Shown here one piece after another: positions 9,498-22,057 of a stretch of DNA of 64,000 bases. The notes under the pieces are model-generated. The model was not told the DNA's origin. It saw nothing but the letters and a program-made list of their open reading frames with translations, and searched no databases. Both the position numbers and the translations under genes were made by a program. Where the stretch lies: contig JABTTQ020001795.1 in assembly GCA_016081115.2 (NCBI GenBank), positions 992,001 to 1,056,000 on the forward strand, given 5' to 3'. Position 1 is the stretch's first letter; each line of letters starts with the position of its first letter. Source of the stretch: Rehmannia glutinosa (Eukaryota > Streptophyta > Magnoliopsida > Lamiales > Orobanchaceae).

Positions 9498-11049
9498 TGT
9501 TGAGAAATTATTTTGTAGATTTTGATGAATGCCATGTAAAACATAGATTAGAATGTTGGAACCCCATTTTCCTTGTAATTCTCATTATAATAGATAGGTC
9601 TAAATAAGCTGAATCAAGCCAGCTATGCTGGAAATACAAGAAGTCAACTGAAGAAGTGAAGTGAAGACTCCACTGAGGAACAACTAAGTATGTCCAAGAT
9701 AGAAGATCAAGGACTCGACTGAAGATGTAACAGCTGAGGGACAGCTATGTGAAGAGTCAGTTAAGTCAACCCAAGAAGCCAAGTCATAAGTTGAAGTGAC
9801 AAATGAGTCTTTCAATCATTGGAGCAGACTCAAGTCACCTGGGAAAAGAATCTGTTGCACAGAAGTCAAGAACATTACTTAAATAAGTAATACTTCCATG
9901 CTGCCCGATCTTAAAGTGCTCAGTCCCAGAAGCGTGCAAAAGGAATAAACCAATGGGAAGCACTGCACCTCGTGTCAGAACCTAAAAAGTTGGACATTCA
10001 TTTAATACGAGGAAAGGTCTACATCTCAAGACTGAAGACCAAGAAAAGACAAGCTAACGAACACAAGTGACTTTTGAAAATCAGCCTATCTCTTTAACGG
10101 GCATATTTTTGAAAGTTCACTATAAAAGGCTGAGGAATTTCATTGAGAAAAGGTTACTTGAACCACGAACGAACAAGCATTATTCAAACATTAATCTGCA
10201 AAATATTCTCATGATATTCAATCTAAATCCTCAAGCCTAAATCTCGAAGGACATCAATCCAACACACACCTGTGAAGGAAAGATAACTTCAAACTGTTGA
10301 AGAGGAAACATTTGAAAAATCAAAGGGGTCTACTTTCCAATGAGGATTGTAGGAAGGTTCAAGGTCGAACCAATCTCAAGTTATTGGAGGGCTTCGTGAT
10401 CAAATCCAAGAAGCTTGAGAAAGTGAGTCAAGTAGCAAAGGCGGTGCCCGCCTGTGAAGAAGTTGAGTCGAGGACGAGAAGCCATCTGTGTGACCAAGGC
10501 ATCTCCAGACTGAGTCCAAGGAGCAAGTCAGCTGTGTGATCAAGACTTGTCTCTAGACTTATAACCACTTTGTGAATTGATCATTACTTAGTGGATTCCT
10601 CCAGGAGTTGGAGAAGAGAGGATTAGAAGAATTACCCCATATTTGAACCTCTATAAAAATTACTTGTGTCATTTACATTTCAGCATATTCACATTTCTGC
10701 ACAATCATCTTATATCTGTTGATAATTTGCCAATCCAACTGATGAATAACTAAGTGTTAAAATCAAGTGTTAAAACAAAGTTAAATCAAATTCAAGGGTG
10801 TTAAATCTTCCGCTGAAAAACTCATCACAGCCAAGTTAAGGTTTAGACTAAACAGCTGAGTTATTCTATGAACTGCTCTATCGAGTCTATTGAGTGGCTA
10901 ACTCTGCTGATTAACTAACTTAGTTGTCCCTCAAGGACATAGCTGTGAAATTAACTCTGTAATATTTCAAAAGGACTAAAATCCAAAAGTTGGTAAGGTT
11001 TATTCAACCCCCCCATTCTAAACCTTACTCACACCCCTTGGGGCCTACA
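9498..11049 (+). repeat. 3' LTR of SIRE-like element D
   Basis: 1552 bp, TGTTGAG...CCTACA, close to the lengths of the LTRs of A and B. TATAAAAGG at about 10121 marks the likely promoter. It keeps intact CAGCTG words (for example in ACAGCTGAGGGACAGC), so it is a useful reference for the corrupted copies. It ends inside the Athila LTR at 11049. Confidence 0.85.
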
Positions 11050-12102
11050 GTCTGTTTCAGCGCATTTTTTAGAGTTTGCTTCCCGTTCCAATTCTACAAG
11101 TGATCTCTTCAAGCATCTATAAAAGGGGACCAAGTCTTGCACGAAAAAACACAACTTGATACATACAAAAACAAATCAAATAACACAGGAACGGAGGAAT
11201 CGAAGATCTTCTAAGAGCAAAAGGCTAGGTCGCGAAGAACACCACAAAGCTTTCGCATCTAGGTAGCACAAGAGCTTCGAGGGCTTGGAAGGGGAATCCA
11301 TCCTGACAAGAAGGGGTTTTCTTCTATGTCTAAGAACTCTTGTCTGTGCTTATATGATGTCTAAATATTTATTCGAATTTGTCTATGAGTTTATAATCAA
11401 TGTTTGGCATATTTTTCGGATCTTAGGGGCATAATTGAAACTGTTGATTTGTATTAAATATGATTATTTATTTTATTAATTAATTCATGCGTTCTATTTT
11501 ATGAATTCGAATGCTTATTTATAATTGCTTTTTATTTGGCCAATAAATTGCATATCATATTTGTTATTGCAAAATTTCGGACGATGAGCTCTAACAAAGA
11601 CGAAAATCAAATTAAGACATGAAACATGTGACATGCGTGTTTGTGGGGAGTCATTCAATTCACAAATCTTTTTGGAGTTAATAAGAATTTTAACGGTCTG
11701 ACCATATTACAATTGTTATTAATCAACTGTTTACGCACCACTTGACCAGGGGAGTAAATGAATTTAGGAATTTGAATCCATAGAATTACATGAATTGGTT
11801 TTTAAAACATTATTAGCATTTAATATTGAAGAAGCATGTTGAGATTATGTGCCTAAGGTTGCTCCTAATGATGTTGAAAATACTTGTGGGGTTCATGAAT
11901 TTATTTCTTCTTATTTTTTGATTTTTTTAGTTAGATAAAATACTTGATTTTCGGTTGCTTCAATAAAATTGGAATAGGATGTTATTATAGCTTAAGTGTT
12001 TCGAGCTTCAATCCCTGAGGAATAAGACCTTGCTTGCCATTATTCTATAAACTACACTGTACACTTGCAGTTGTATGAACCAAAAAATATTTTTGGCGAA
12101 CA
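11050..12102 (+). repeat. 5' LTR of Athila E, left part missing
   Basis: Begins at TTTCAGCGCATTTTTTAGAG, which corresponds to about 19674 in the 3' LTR, so the first ~470 bp are lost. CTATAAAAGGGG near 11120 is the LTR promoter. It ends GGCGAACA. Confidence 0.8.
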
Positions 12103-12108
12103 AGTTTT

Positions 12109-12126
12109 TGGCGTCGTTGCTGGGGA
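12109..12126 (+). other. Primer-binding site of Athila E
   Basis: TGGCGTCGTTGCTGGGGA, two bases from the canonical Athila PBS that pairs with tRNA-Asp. It lies 6 bp after the LTR end. Confidence 0.75.
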
Positions 12127-12266
12127 TTGATTAGATTGTACTTAAATATAGTAATAAGTAGTTCAATCTTAATTGAAGCATTTTTGTAAATATTTTTTCT
12201 TTTTGATTTTTTTTATTTTTTCTTTTGATTCGATTTTAATATTTTTTTGTTTAGTGCAGATAGTGC

Positions 12267-13362
12267 ATGATCACGCATTCCAGATCGACCCAGCCAATAC
12301 CCATTGATTTGGAAATCGAAAGAACAGCTAAGCAACTAAGGAAAAGAGCCAAAGCAATGGCAGATGGGACTAATCCAAATGCAGTGGAAAACAGAAACAA
12401 TGAGGAGCGCCCACCAGGGGCTGGCGTCCACGACCGAATTGTGCAAAGACTTGCGAGAAGGGCAGATAGGGACTACTTCCAGCCGGAGGTAAGCCAAACT
12501 TATGGGGGTATGGCCCGTATGCCGATCAATGCAAATAGTTTTGAACTAAAACTGGCATTGATCAAGATGGTGTCACAAAACCAGTTTAGGGGTAGAGCCG
12601 TTGAGGATCCAAACGCGCATCTGACGCATTTTCTAGAAATTTGCGATATTGTTAAGATGAATTGTGTTTCTGAGGATATCATTCAGTGCCGCCTTTTCGC
12701 ATTCTCTTTGCGCGATAAGGCTAAGGGATGGTTATGCTATTTAACACCACCAGCCGCAAATTGGGCAGAACTAAGTCAGCGGTTTCTAGCCAAATACTTT
12801 CCCCCCACTAAAGCCGCTGCAATTAAAATCTGAAATCGCCCAGTTTAGGCAATTAGAAGCTGAGCCGCTATATGAAGTATGGGATAGATTCCGGGAATTG
12901 CTAAGGAAGTTCCCACAACACGGATATCCCGACTACCAACAGGTTCAATACTTCTATAATGGTTTAAGTGGCAACACAAGAACAATTATAGATGCTGCAT
13001 CTAGAGGTGCACTACTAGGGAAATATCCTGAGGAGGCACTAGAATTGTTAGAGGAGATGGCGAACAACAGTTACCAATGGCCATCCGAAAGATCCGAAAA
13101 TAGACATATCGTGGAAATTCAGGATGAGGAAAAGATCGCCATACTCACAGAACAAATATCCATGTTAAGTATGAAACTGGATGCAATACATCAAGTAAAT
13201 TCAAGGGAGGTAGCAATAGTTTTAGAAGAAGCAAATTTTGTAGGGCAACAAGGCTACAACTAATACAAAAATAATCAGACACAACCTCACTATAAACCAG
13301 GGCTACCAAAGGAACAGAAACCATCCCTAGAAGAGATTCTAGCTTCATTCATTGGAGAAACT
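12267..13362 (+). pseudogene. Athila E gag, broken
   Basis: The N-terminal frame (188 residues to 12833) carries the retrotransposon gag core with RDKAKGWL and WAELSQRFLAKYFP. A frameshift near 12810 moves the protein to the next frame, which continues as FRELLRKFPQHGYP and LEEMANNSYQWP, then to a stop at 13261-13263. The frame goes on after this stop (PSLEEILASF) to another stop at about 13363. Gag would form the capsid of the virus-like particle. Confidence 0.85.
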
Positions 13363-13371
13363 TGAGCGCGA

Positions 13372-14316
13372 TTGAATCAAGATGAAGCCAAGATAGACGG
13401 AATGAAGGATCAGGTAACTCCATTAAATAATAACATGAATGATAGATTGAAATCTTTTGAAAAGCAGGTGGGGCAGATAGCTACATTAATACATGGCCAA
13501 CACCAAAAAGGCAAACTCCCAAAGGCCAAAAAGACAGACCTGGGAGAACAGTGTCAAACCATTCGTCTCAGGAGTGGAACAAGCTATGAAGGTCCAGAGA
13601 TGCCAATTGATCAAGGAAAAGAAGCAATCGAGGAGCAGGACACGGCAGAGGAGGTGGCGCCACCCCCCATGGAATCAGAAAAGATAAAATCTGCTCCAAC
13701 CATTGTAAGAACTGAGGTACCTATCCCATTCCCGCAAAGGTTTCAAAAAAAGAAATTAGATGATCAATTTCTCAAATTTTTGGAAATCTTTAACAAAATT
13801 CAAATCAATATACCTTTTGCGGATGCACTTGAACAAATGCCAAACTATGTGAAATTTCTTATAAATATCATGGCAAAGAAAAGAAAAATCTCAGAATATG
13901 AAACGGTTACACTAACAGAGGAGTGTAGTGCAATTATTCAAAGAAAGTTACCTCAAAAACACAAGGATCCCGGGAGTTTCACGGTTCCATGCGTAATTGG
14001 GAGAACAACCGTTGATAAAGCACTATGTGACCTAGGTGCAAGCATTAACTTGATGTCGTTATCAGTATTTCAAAAATTAGGATTAGGCGAAGTAAAGCCT
14101 ACGACAATTACCCTACAATTAGCAAATCGCTCGATAACATATCCAAAAGGGGTGATTGAAGACGTGTTAGTAAAGGTAGACAAATTCATCTTCACAATAG
14201 ACTTCGTTGTGTTAGAGATGGAAGAGGACCGAGAGGTTCCATTAATTCTAGGAAGACCATACTTGGCCACATGTAGAGCACTTATCGATGTGCAAAAAGG
14301 TGACTTAACATTGTGA
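13372..14316 (+). pseudogene. Athila E gag C-terminus and aspartic protease
   Basis: 314 residues. The first part carries the coiled-coil gag tail (FEKQVGQIATLI) and the IRLRSG linker. The protease has the active-site triad as DLGAS, and the flap region LILGRPYLAT. It matures the Gag-Pol polyprotein. In-frame TGA at 14314-14316 stops the frame; the reading frame continues after it through VNDE. Confidence 0.85.
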
Positions 14317-14880
14317 GTAAATGATGAACACATATTATTTTCAATTTACAAAGCTATGCAATTTCATGAAAACGTCGAACATTGCAACATGATTGATGTG
14401 CTAACCCCATGCATGGAAGCTGAGTTTGAACAGGTTGTGATGAAAGACACATTGGAATGGTGCTTAACTCACTCAGTGGAATCCCAAGGTATGTGTTTGG
14501 ATACTACTAACAATGAGGTTATCAATTTTGTGTTTGCGTTAGATTCAACGAATGAGAAAATTCAAGAAAATGGCATTCTGACCATCCCACACGACCGTGC
14601 GACGCGTGCCTCCAGACACACACGACCGTGTGGATCAACACGGTCAAAGCCAGGCCGTGCAGTTGGAATTGAAAACCTTCAGTCACACGACCGTGTGCCT
14701 CTACATGGCCAGACCGTGTGACAAGAAAAGGGCCATTCACACGACCGTGTGGTCTCACACGACTAGACCGTGCGTGCAAATTCCGACAGCCCAAGTCTAC
14801 ACGGCCGTGTGGACTCACATAACCCAGCCGTGCGACATGTGTTTTCAGCTGAAAATCCAAAAAATGAACTCCCAGGTTCT
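14317..14880 (+). repeat. Protease-RT linker of Athila E with CACACGRCCGTGTG palindromes
   Basis: An open frame (14356-14721) continues from the protease, then crosses a cluster of imperfect palindromes at 14587-14840. At least eight CGACCGTGTG/CGGCCGTGTG words are visible, in both directions. The same palindrome is repeated in the LTR at 19438-19668. The frame degenerates within the cluster. Confidence 0.7.
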
Positions 14881-16343
14881 CTAGAACTTAAACCTCTCCC
14901 GAACCATCTCAAATATGCATTCTTAGGTGACAACGATACCTATCCGGTAATAGTATCTTCTTCTCTTACTGAAAATAAATTGGAAAAACTACTGCATGTC
15001 TTAAGGGAACATCAAACTATGATTGAATGGTCAATTTCTGATTTAAAAGGTATAAGCCCTTCGATTTGCATGCATAAAATAAGAATGGAAGATGATTGTA
15101 AACCTTATGTGCAACATCAACGTAGTTTTAACCCAATTATGCAAGAGGTCGTTAAGAAAGAAGTACTTAAATGGTTAGATAATGGAATAATTTTTGCTAT
15201 ATCTGACAACAATTGGGTAAGTCCAGTACAAGTCGTCCCAAAGAAGGGAGGAATGACAATAGTAAAAAGTGAAAACAATGAAATTTTAGCAACTAGAGTT
15301 GTTATAGGATGACGTATTTGCATTGATTATCGAAAATTAAATGATGCAACTCGAAAAAATCATTTTTCCCTCCCTTTTATGGATCAAATGTTTGATCGTC
15401 TTGCAGGTTATGAATACTATTGATTCCTGGATGGGTACTCGGGGTATAATCAGATTGTGATTGCTCCAGAGGACCAAGAAAAGACAACATTTACATACCC
15501 TTATGGTGTGTTCGCATTTTGTAGGTTACCATTTGGGCTATGTATGATGGCGATATTCCATGGAATGATTGAAAACATCATGGAAGTTTTTATGGATGAT
15601 TTCTCAGTTTTTGGTAGTTCGTTTGATCATTGCTTGCATAATCTAACTCTTGTTTTGCAGAGATGCAAAGAGACGAACTTAGTACTAAATTGGGAAAATG
15701 CCATTTTATGGTAAGAGATGGCATTGTACTCGGTCATCGTGTTTCTTCCACAGGTCTGGAAGTCGACCAAGAAAAAGTGGTGGCAATTGAGAAGCTTCCA
15801 CCTCCAAGGAATGAGAAAGCAATAATGAGATTTTTAGGACATGCGGGTTTTTATAGACGCTTTATTCGAGATTTTTCCAAAATAACCAAACTCCTTTCCC
15901 ACTTACTTGAAAGAGATGTACCTTTTGCTTTCACCCCTGATTGTGTACAGACATTTGAAACACTAAAGAAGGCTCTGGTGACTACACCAATTTTGATCAC
16001 ACCGGATTGGAGTCAACCTTTCGAGATAATGTGTGACGCAAGCGACTTACTTGATTGGGACAACAAAATTAGATCCGGCACAACAAAATTATACTACAAC
16101 TGAAAAAGAATTGCTGGCAGTAGTGTTTGCATTTGACAAGTTTCGGACTTACTTGATTGGGACAAAGACAATAGTCCATACAGACCATGCTGCGGTCAAA
16201 CACCTATTCGCAAAGAAAGATGCAAAACTGAGGCTCATTCGATGGATACTCTTACTACAAGAGTTTGATATCAAAATTCGGGATAGAAAAGGGTGTGAGA
16301 ACATGGTAGCTGATCATCTCTCACGACTTGAGCAAACAACTCA
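14881..16343 (+). pseudogene. Athila E reverse transcriptase and RNase H, broken
   Basis: RT fingers and palm are clear: NNWVSPVQVVPKKGG, then ICIDYRKLNDATRK, the GYSGYNQI block, LPFGLC, and the catalytic box FMDDFSVFG (YxDD type with Met). RNase H follows from CDASD, with EKELLAVVFAFDKFR and the IVHTDHAAVKHL box. Stops occur at about 15310 and 15420, with a frameshift near 15700. RNase H has a small deletion at about 16045 filled with a ~20-bp copy from 100 bp downstream. Confidence 0.85.
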
Positions 16344-17696
16344 CGAAAACACGACAAGCACAATAATCAAAGAAACATTTCCAGACGAATTAATCCTAAT
16401 GGCAGAAACAACCATCCCCTGGTACGTTGATATTGTCAATTATTTAGTAAGCGGGGTTTTACCACCAGATATCACATATCATGCTAAGAAGAAATTTCCT
16501 CATGATGTGAGATCATTTCTGTAGGACGAACCTCTTTTGTTTAAAAGATGTGCAGATTCAATTATTAGGAGATGTGTACCTCAAGAAGAATGGGCAAGCA
16601 TTCTGGAGCAATGCCATTCATCACCATGTGGGGGCCACTTCGGGCCAACACGCACTGCGGTTAAGGTATTATAGTCCAGGTTTTTTTGGCCTTCGATTTT
16701 CAAAGATTGCTATAAGTTTGTTTTGTAGTGCGATAGGTGTCAACTTATGGGAAATATCTCAAGGAGATACGAGATGCCATTAACTAATATAATGGAAGTG
16801 GAATTGTTTGATGTTTGGGGTATTGATTTCATGGGACTTTTTCCAATCTCAAATGTGTACATGTATATCCTCCTTGCGGTAGACTATGTATCCAAATGGG
16901 TGGAAGCAATTCCTACTAAAACAAATGATGCCACGGTTGTGCTAAAATTTCTACAAAAGAACATATTCACAAGGTTTGGCACCCCACGAGCACTCATTAG
17001 TGATGGAGGATCTCACTTCTGCAACAAACTGTTTAACAACATGATGGCAAAATATGGAGTAAAACATCAAGTGGTTGCCGCTTACCATCCACAGTCAAAT
17101 GGGTTAGCCGAGGTATCCAATAGGGAAATTAAGCAGATCTTAGAAAAAACGGTTAGCATAAATCGAAAAGATTGGGCTTTAAAGCTCGATGACACTTTAT
17201 GGGCTTATCAAACGGCATACAAAACACCTCTGGATATGTCCCTATATCGATTAGTTTTTGGGAAATCATGCCATCTTCCGGTGGAATTAGAACATAAAGC
17301 ATTTTGGGCAGTGAAAAAGCTTTACTTCGACATGACTGTGATAGGCGAGAAGAGAAAACTGCAAATAAGTGAACTAGAGGAGTTTTGTCAAGATGCATAC
17401 GGAAATGCCCAAATCTACAAAGATCGCACAAAGAGATGGCATGACAAAAAGATTCTGAGACGAAAATTTCTACTCGGGCAAGTAGTACTGCTATACAACT
17501 CAAGATTGCGATTATTCCGGGTAAGCTTAAATCAAGGTGGACTGGTCCTTTCGTAGTCAAGAAAGTGCTATCACCAGTAGGAGTCGTTGAAATATTAGCA
17601 ATGAATGCTCGAACTTTCATCGTAAATGGACAAAGAATTAAACACTACTATGCGCCAAAAACTCCACAAGAAGTTTCGACCATCCGTTTGTCATAA
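16344..17696 (+). pseudogene. Athila E integrase, broken
   Basis: The zinc-finger region (16550-16760) is frameshifted. The catalytic core is open from 16747: the first Asp is in FDVWGIDFMG, the second in LISDGGSHFCN, and the Glu in NGLAEVSNREIKQIL, giving the D-D35-E layout. The C-terminal domain begins near LLGQVVLLYNSRLRLF. A frameshift at about 17520 moves its last ~50 residues into another frame, to a stop at about 17694. Integrase would insert the cDNA into host DNA. Confidence 0.85.
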
Positions 17697-19200
17697 ATAA
17701 TCTTTGTAAGTACTTATTACGCATTCCTCTTTATTTTGATAATTCTTTCATATGTTCGGGACGAAGCATATTTTAAGTTTGGGGATTGTCAAGAATGGGT
17801 AATTTTAGTACTGTTGCATTTTGCATGATATTTAACACTGCATGTAGAGGCATTTGCATTTTTTTGGAAAAAAAATTCGATTTTTGTTTATTTTTTTTTG
17901 ATTGTTAGTTATTTTTGTTTTAGGACGTTTATCGCTTTAGCACGCTTTATTGCTTTTGTGCGTGGTTTTTAATTCAGTTCGTATGCCCAGCTCCTCATGA
18001 TTTTACTATGAATATTTCATGGCATGGGATAACATACTTGTGGGAATAATGTAAGAAATTCTTAGGAGGAAAGTTATTTATTTACTTGGCATTTATTAAG
18101 AAAATTGGGTATTTGAGCATGTTACGAAAAATAAGCATGTGAGCCTTTTTGCCTTAAACTGCTTTATATTATGCAGACTTACTTCTTTCTTGAGTGTGTC
18201 ATTCATGATTGATAGAACTCTAGAACTTTCTCTGGTATCTTCACTGAAGCCATGTGTGTGTACAATTTTGAAAATGATTTAAGGACATCTTTGTTAGCCT
18301 ACTTAGCCTAAAAAGCCTACCTATGAACTCATGATTCCCTAGTTAGTCAATTTTAAGCCAAAACTTTTATTCTGAGTCACATTAATCTTTAAAATTTACA
18401 TGTTTTTATCCCTAGAAATTTCTTGAGCTTATAGAAAATGAATAAGTTTGGGGGAGATGTGGTGAAAATTTATGGAAGTTGGCAAAAGAAAGAGGGATGA
18501 GCAGTATCTAGGTAAATAAAAAAATACATGAAGCTCGAAAAAGAATGAAAATCTCTGAAAAGATAATAGAGAAAATCGAGCAAAGCAAAAAAAAATTCTG
18601 AAAATTGTGAAAAAGAAAATGAGAGCTTGAGGCTAAAAAAAAAGAAAAGAAGGCAGAAAGGCCTAAGAATGAAAAAAAAAATAAGGGTGGAATTAAGTTG
18701 AAAAAGAAAAATTGATATTATGTTGAAATTGGGTTAGTGAATTGCAAGTCTGTATGCTTAAATTCTATTTGCTCAAGTCAAGTCACTTAATCCAAATTTC
18801 CCTACCCTTACCAAAGAACCTACATTACAACCAAATAAAAAGTCTTTTTTGATTCTTAGATTGGCACACAAAAGTGGTTGAGATGTTAGACGATTTACAA
18901 GCCTATGGTAGTTCTACTTTCACTGAATTGAATTTGAGCGTAAACACTTACCATACACTTCTGAGAGTAGAGTGATACACTATTTACTTGTGAGTCGCGA
19001 TGTCAAGCACCCGAAAGAGTATTAATGATGCCGAGTTTATGAATAACGACTTCTTGATGATGAATTACATGGTTTACTTGAGTATGAAGTCAAATACTAT
19101 TTAATGTTCATAGTGTTCTTGGGTGTTCTTTCATTTTTCCCCATATATTGTTTTTCTAAATTTGCTCGAGTACGAGCAATGCTTTAAGTTTGGGGGTATT
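17697..19200 (+). other. Athila E 3' non-coding region with polypurine tract
   Basis: No frame longer than about 60 codons, so any env-like ORF found in some Athila copies is absent. AAGTTTGGGG words recur at about 17775, 18448 and 19187. The last, TTTAAGTTTGGGGGTATT, directly precedes the LTR and is the polypurine tract. 18530-18720 is A/G-rich. Confidence 0.7.
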
Positions 19201-20719
19201 TGATGAGTGTAAAATATCCGTGCATTTTGGGGCTTGAAATTATATATAATTGATGCATTTGCACGCATATTTACTATGTTTTTACTTGGTTTCTTTTAAA
19301 GGGCATGATACTACGTATTCTTGAAATTCTTACAGGAAACGGAGCTTCAAATGAAGAAATGTCAGTTGGGATGCCCGTATAAGATTGCCGAATGCAAAGA
19401 GAATATCAAAACGACAGAAAAAGGGAACAAACTCACTTCACACGGCCGGACCGTGTGGTCTCACACGGCCGTGTGGAGTGGTGGTGTGAAAATCACACGG
19501 TTGTGTGAAGAAGGGAAAAAAACAGAGGACGGAGCAGGTCCACAAGGCCAGATCATGTGAATTCACACGGCCGTGTGGACAAGGGAATCAACCGTACCAG
19601 TAGCCCATGTTAGCTCACACGGCCATGTGATCAAGGCCAACACCCAGCACCACACGGCCGTGTGGTCCCTTCTATTTCAGCGTATTTTTTAGAGTTTGCT
19701 TCCCATTCCAACTCTGCAAGTGATCTCTCCAAGCATCTATAAAAGGGGACCAAGTCTTGCACAAAAACACAACTTGATACATAGAAAACACATCAAATAA
19801 CACAGGAACGAAGGAATCGAAAAGCTTCTGAGAGCAAAAGGCTAGGTCGCGAAGAACACCACATGGATTTCGCATCTAGGGAGCACAAGTGCTTCGAGGG
19901 CTTATAAGGGGAATCCATCCTGACAAGAAGGGGTTTTCTTTCTATGTCTAAGAACTCTTGTATGTGCTTATATGATGTCTAAATATTAATTCGAATTTGT
20001 CTATGAGTTTATAATCAATGTTTGGCATATTTTTCGAATCTTAGGGGCATAATCGAAACTGTGGATTTGTATTAAATATGATTATTTGTTTTCTTAATTA
20101 ATTCATGAATTCTATTTTATGAATTCGAGTGCTTATTTATAATTATTTTTTATTTAGCCAATAAATTGCATGTCATATTTGTTATTGCAAAATTTCCAAC
20201 GATGAGCTCTAACAAAGACAGAAATCAAATTCAGACATGAAACATGTATGACATGCGTGTTTGTGGGGAGTCATTCAATTCACAAATCTTTTTGGAGTTA
20301 ATAAGAATTGTAACGATCTGACCAGACTACAATTGTTATTAATCAACTATTTACGCACCACCTGACCAGGGGAGTAAAGGAATTTGAACCCATAGAATTG
20401 CATGAATTGGTTTTTAAAACTTTATTCGCATTTAATATTGAAGAAGCATGTTGAGATTATGTGCCTAAGGTTGCTCCTAATTATGTTGAAAATACTTGTG
20501 GGTTCACAAATTTATTTCTTCTTATTTTTCTTATTTTTCGATTTTTTTTAGTTAGATAAAATACTTGATTTTTGGTCGCTTCAATAAAATTAGAATACGA
20601 TGTAGCCTAAGTGTTTCGAGTTTCAATCCCTGAGGAATACGACCTTGCATGCCATTATTCTATAAACTACATTGTACATTTGCAGTAGTAAGAACCAAAA
20701 AATATTTTTTTGGCGAACA
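19201..20719 (+). repeat. 3' LTR of Athila E
   Basis: 1519 bp, TGATGAG...GCGAACA. It has a cluster of CACACGGCCGTGTGG palindromes (19438-19668) and a TATA-like CTATAAAAGGGG near 19737. Followed directly by copia C coding sequence at 20720. Confidence 0.9.
19438..19668. repeat. Palindrome cluster CACACGGCCGTGTGG
   Basis: About six copies of the self-complementary CACACGGCCGTGTG or near variants (some half-sites) in 230 bp, spaced irregularly. Related palindromes sit in the protease-RT linker of the same element (14587-14840). Confidence 0.8.
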
Positions 20720-22057
20720 ATTAGTAATGGATTTTTCATGTTAGAACTATCCAGTGAATGCATTTCTTTTGTTTCATCATCTATTAATGTTATTTCTGAT
20801 TCTGTTAAATGCATGCGAGGTTGGGACACATAGGACAAGAAAGATTGAATAGGCTAGCTCGAGAAGGTCTTTTAGGTCAGCTCACTAAAGTCGACCTTCC
20901 TATGTGTGAACCATGTCTGGTGGGAAAAGCTTGCCAAAAGCCTTTTGGTAAGGCAAAGAGGGCTACTCATCCACTTGAAATAGTCCACTCTAATATATGC
21001 GGGCATGTGAACGTTAGGACACGACACGGTGTATCCTATTTTCTCACTTTCATTGATGATTATTCGCACTATGGGTCAGTATATCTCTTGTCTCATCGGC
21101 CAGAAGTGCTTGTCTGTTTTAAGCAATTCTTGGCGGGGGTGAGAACCAAAGAGAACGAAACCTCAAAGTTTTACGTACTGATAGAGGGCGAGAATATCTG
21201 TCTGATCAGTCCAGACAATTATGTGAAGAAAAAAGAATTATAAGACAATTGTACATTCCATATACTCCGCAACAAAATGGGGTTGCAGAGAGAAGGAATA
21301 GGACACTTCTGGAAATGGCCAGATCAATGATGGCGCACGCTAATCTTCTAATATCTTTTTGGGGAGATGCGATTTTTACTGTTGCCTACATATTAAACCG
21401 TGTGCCTTCAAAGTCAGTTCCTACGATACCATATGAGTTATGGAATGGCAGAAAGCCTTCTTTAGAAGTCTTGCGCCCTTGGGGGCCGACTGGTTTTGTT
21501 CACAACACTTCTCATAAGCATGGGAAGCTTGGTCGTAGGGCGATCAAACATGTCTTTATAAGATATTGTGATCACTCGAAATGCTATGTGATGTATGGTG
21601 AACATCCTGATGGACAAATAACTGAGATTGAATCCAACGATGTTAACTTCCTCGAGGAGGAATTTCCAGCAATCGGAGAAGTAAGAGGGAATCTCGAACT
21701 GTATGAGTTGCAAGATCCCAAGGACAATGCTACGCTTCCTAGCAAGGGTGAGACTTCAAAATCTCATCCAGTTATTTACGGAGACAATGACAGTGGTCCT
21801 AGAGTCAGTGGGAGTGACCCACTGGAGGAAGACTCTCAAAATCCACTTATAGGTCAAAGCAATCGTGGAATAGTACCCCGACGACGTTTCGAAATTGAGG
21901 GAGAATCTTTCATGTGTGCTTCTATGATATTGATGAGCCAGCCACTTATCAAGAGGTAGTTACTTCTCCTAATGCTAAAGAGTGGATAATTGCTATGGAG
22001 GAAGAGATGAGCTTGATGGCTAAGAACCAAGTTTGGGAGCTAGTTGATCCTCCATCT
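20720..22057 (+). pseudogene. Copia C pol, part 1 (GAG-pre-integrase, integrase, start of RT)
   Basis: Starts in frame as NGFFMLELSSECISF. A one-base loss at about 20810 disrupts the frame at the GAG-pre-integrase motif HARLGHIGQERLNRL. The zinc-binding CEPCLVGK region and the integrase Asp box (FIDDYSHYG) follow. A frameshift at about 21240 precedes TPQQNGVAERRNRTLLEMAR with the catalytic Glu. RT begins near NAKEWIIAMEEEM and is cut at WELVDPP by the insertion of element A. The sequence resumes at 49819. Confidence 0.85.

Larger units (their letters stand above)
11050..20719 (+). mobile_element. Ty3/gypsy Athila-type retrotransposon E
   Basis: Order: partial 5' LTR, PBS, gag, aspartic protease, RT, RNase H, integrase, long 3' non-coding stretch, full 3' LTR. 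The LTRs are about 92-95% alike over their shared part. The protease region with the ILGRPYLAT motif, the PBS type and the size are those of plant Athila. Several stops and frameshifts make it non-functional. It inserted in C, directly upstream of the copia GAG-pre-integrase/integrase region. Confidence 0.85.

Noticed and set aside
19438..19668. CRISPR-like array
   Set aside because: The repeats are 14-bp palindromes with irregular spacing, inside a plant Athila LTR.
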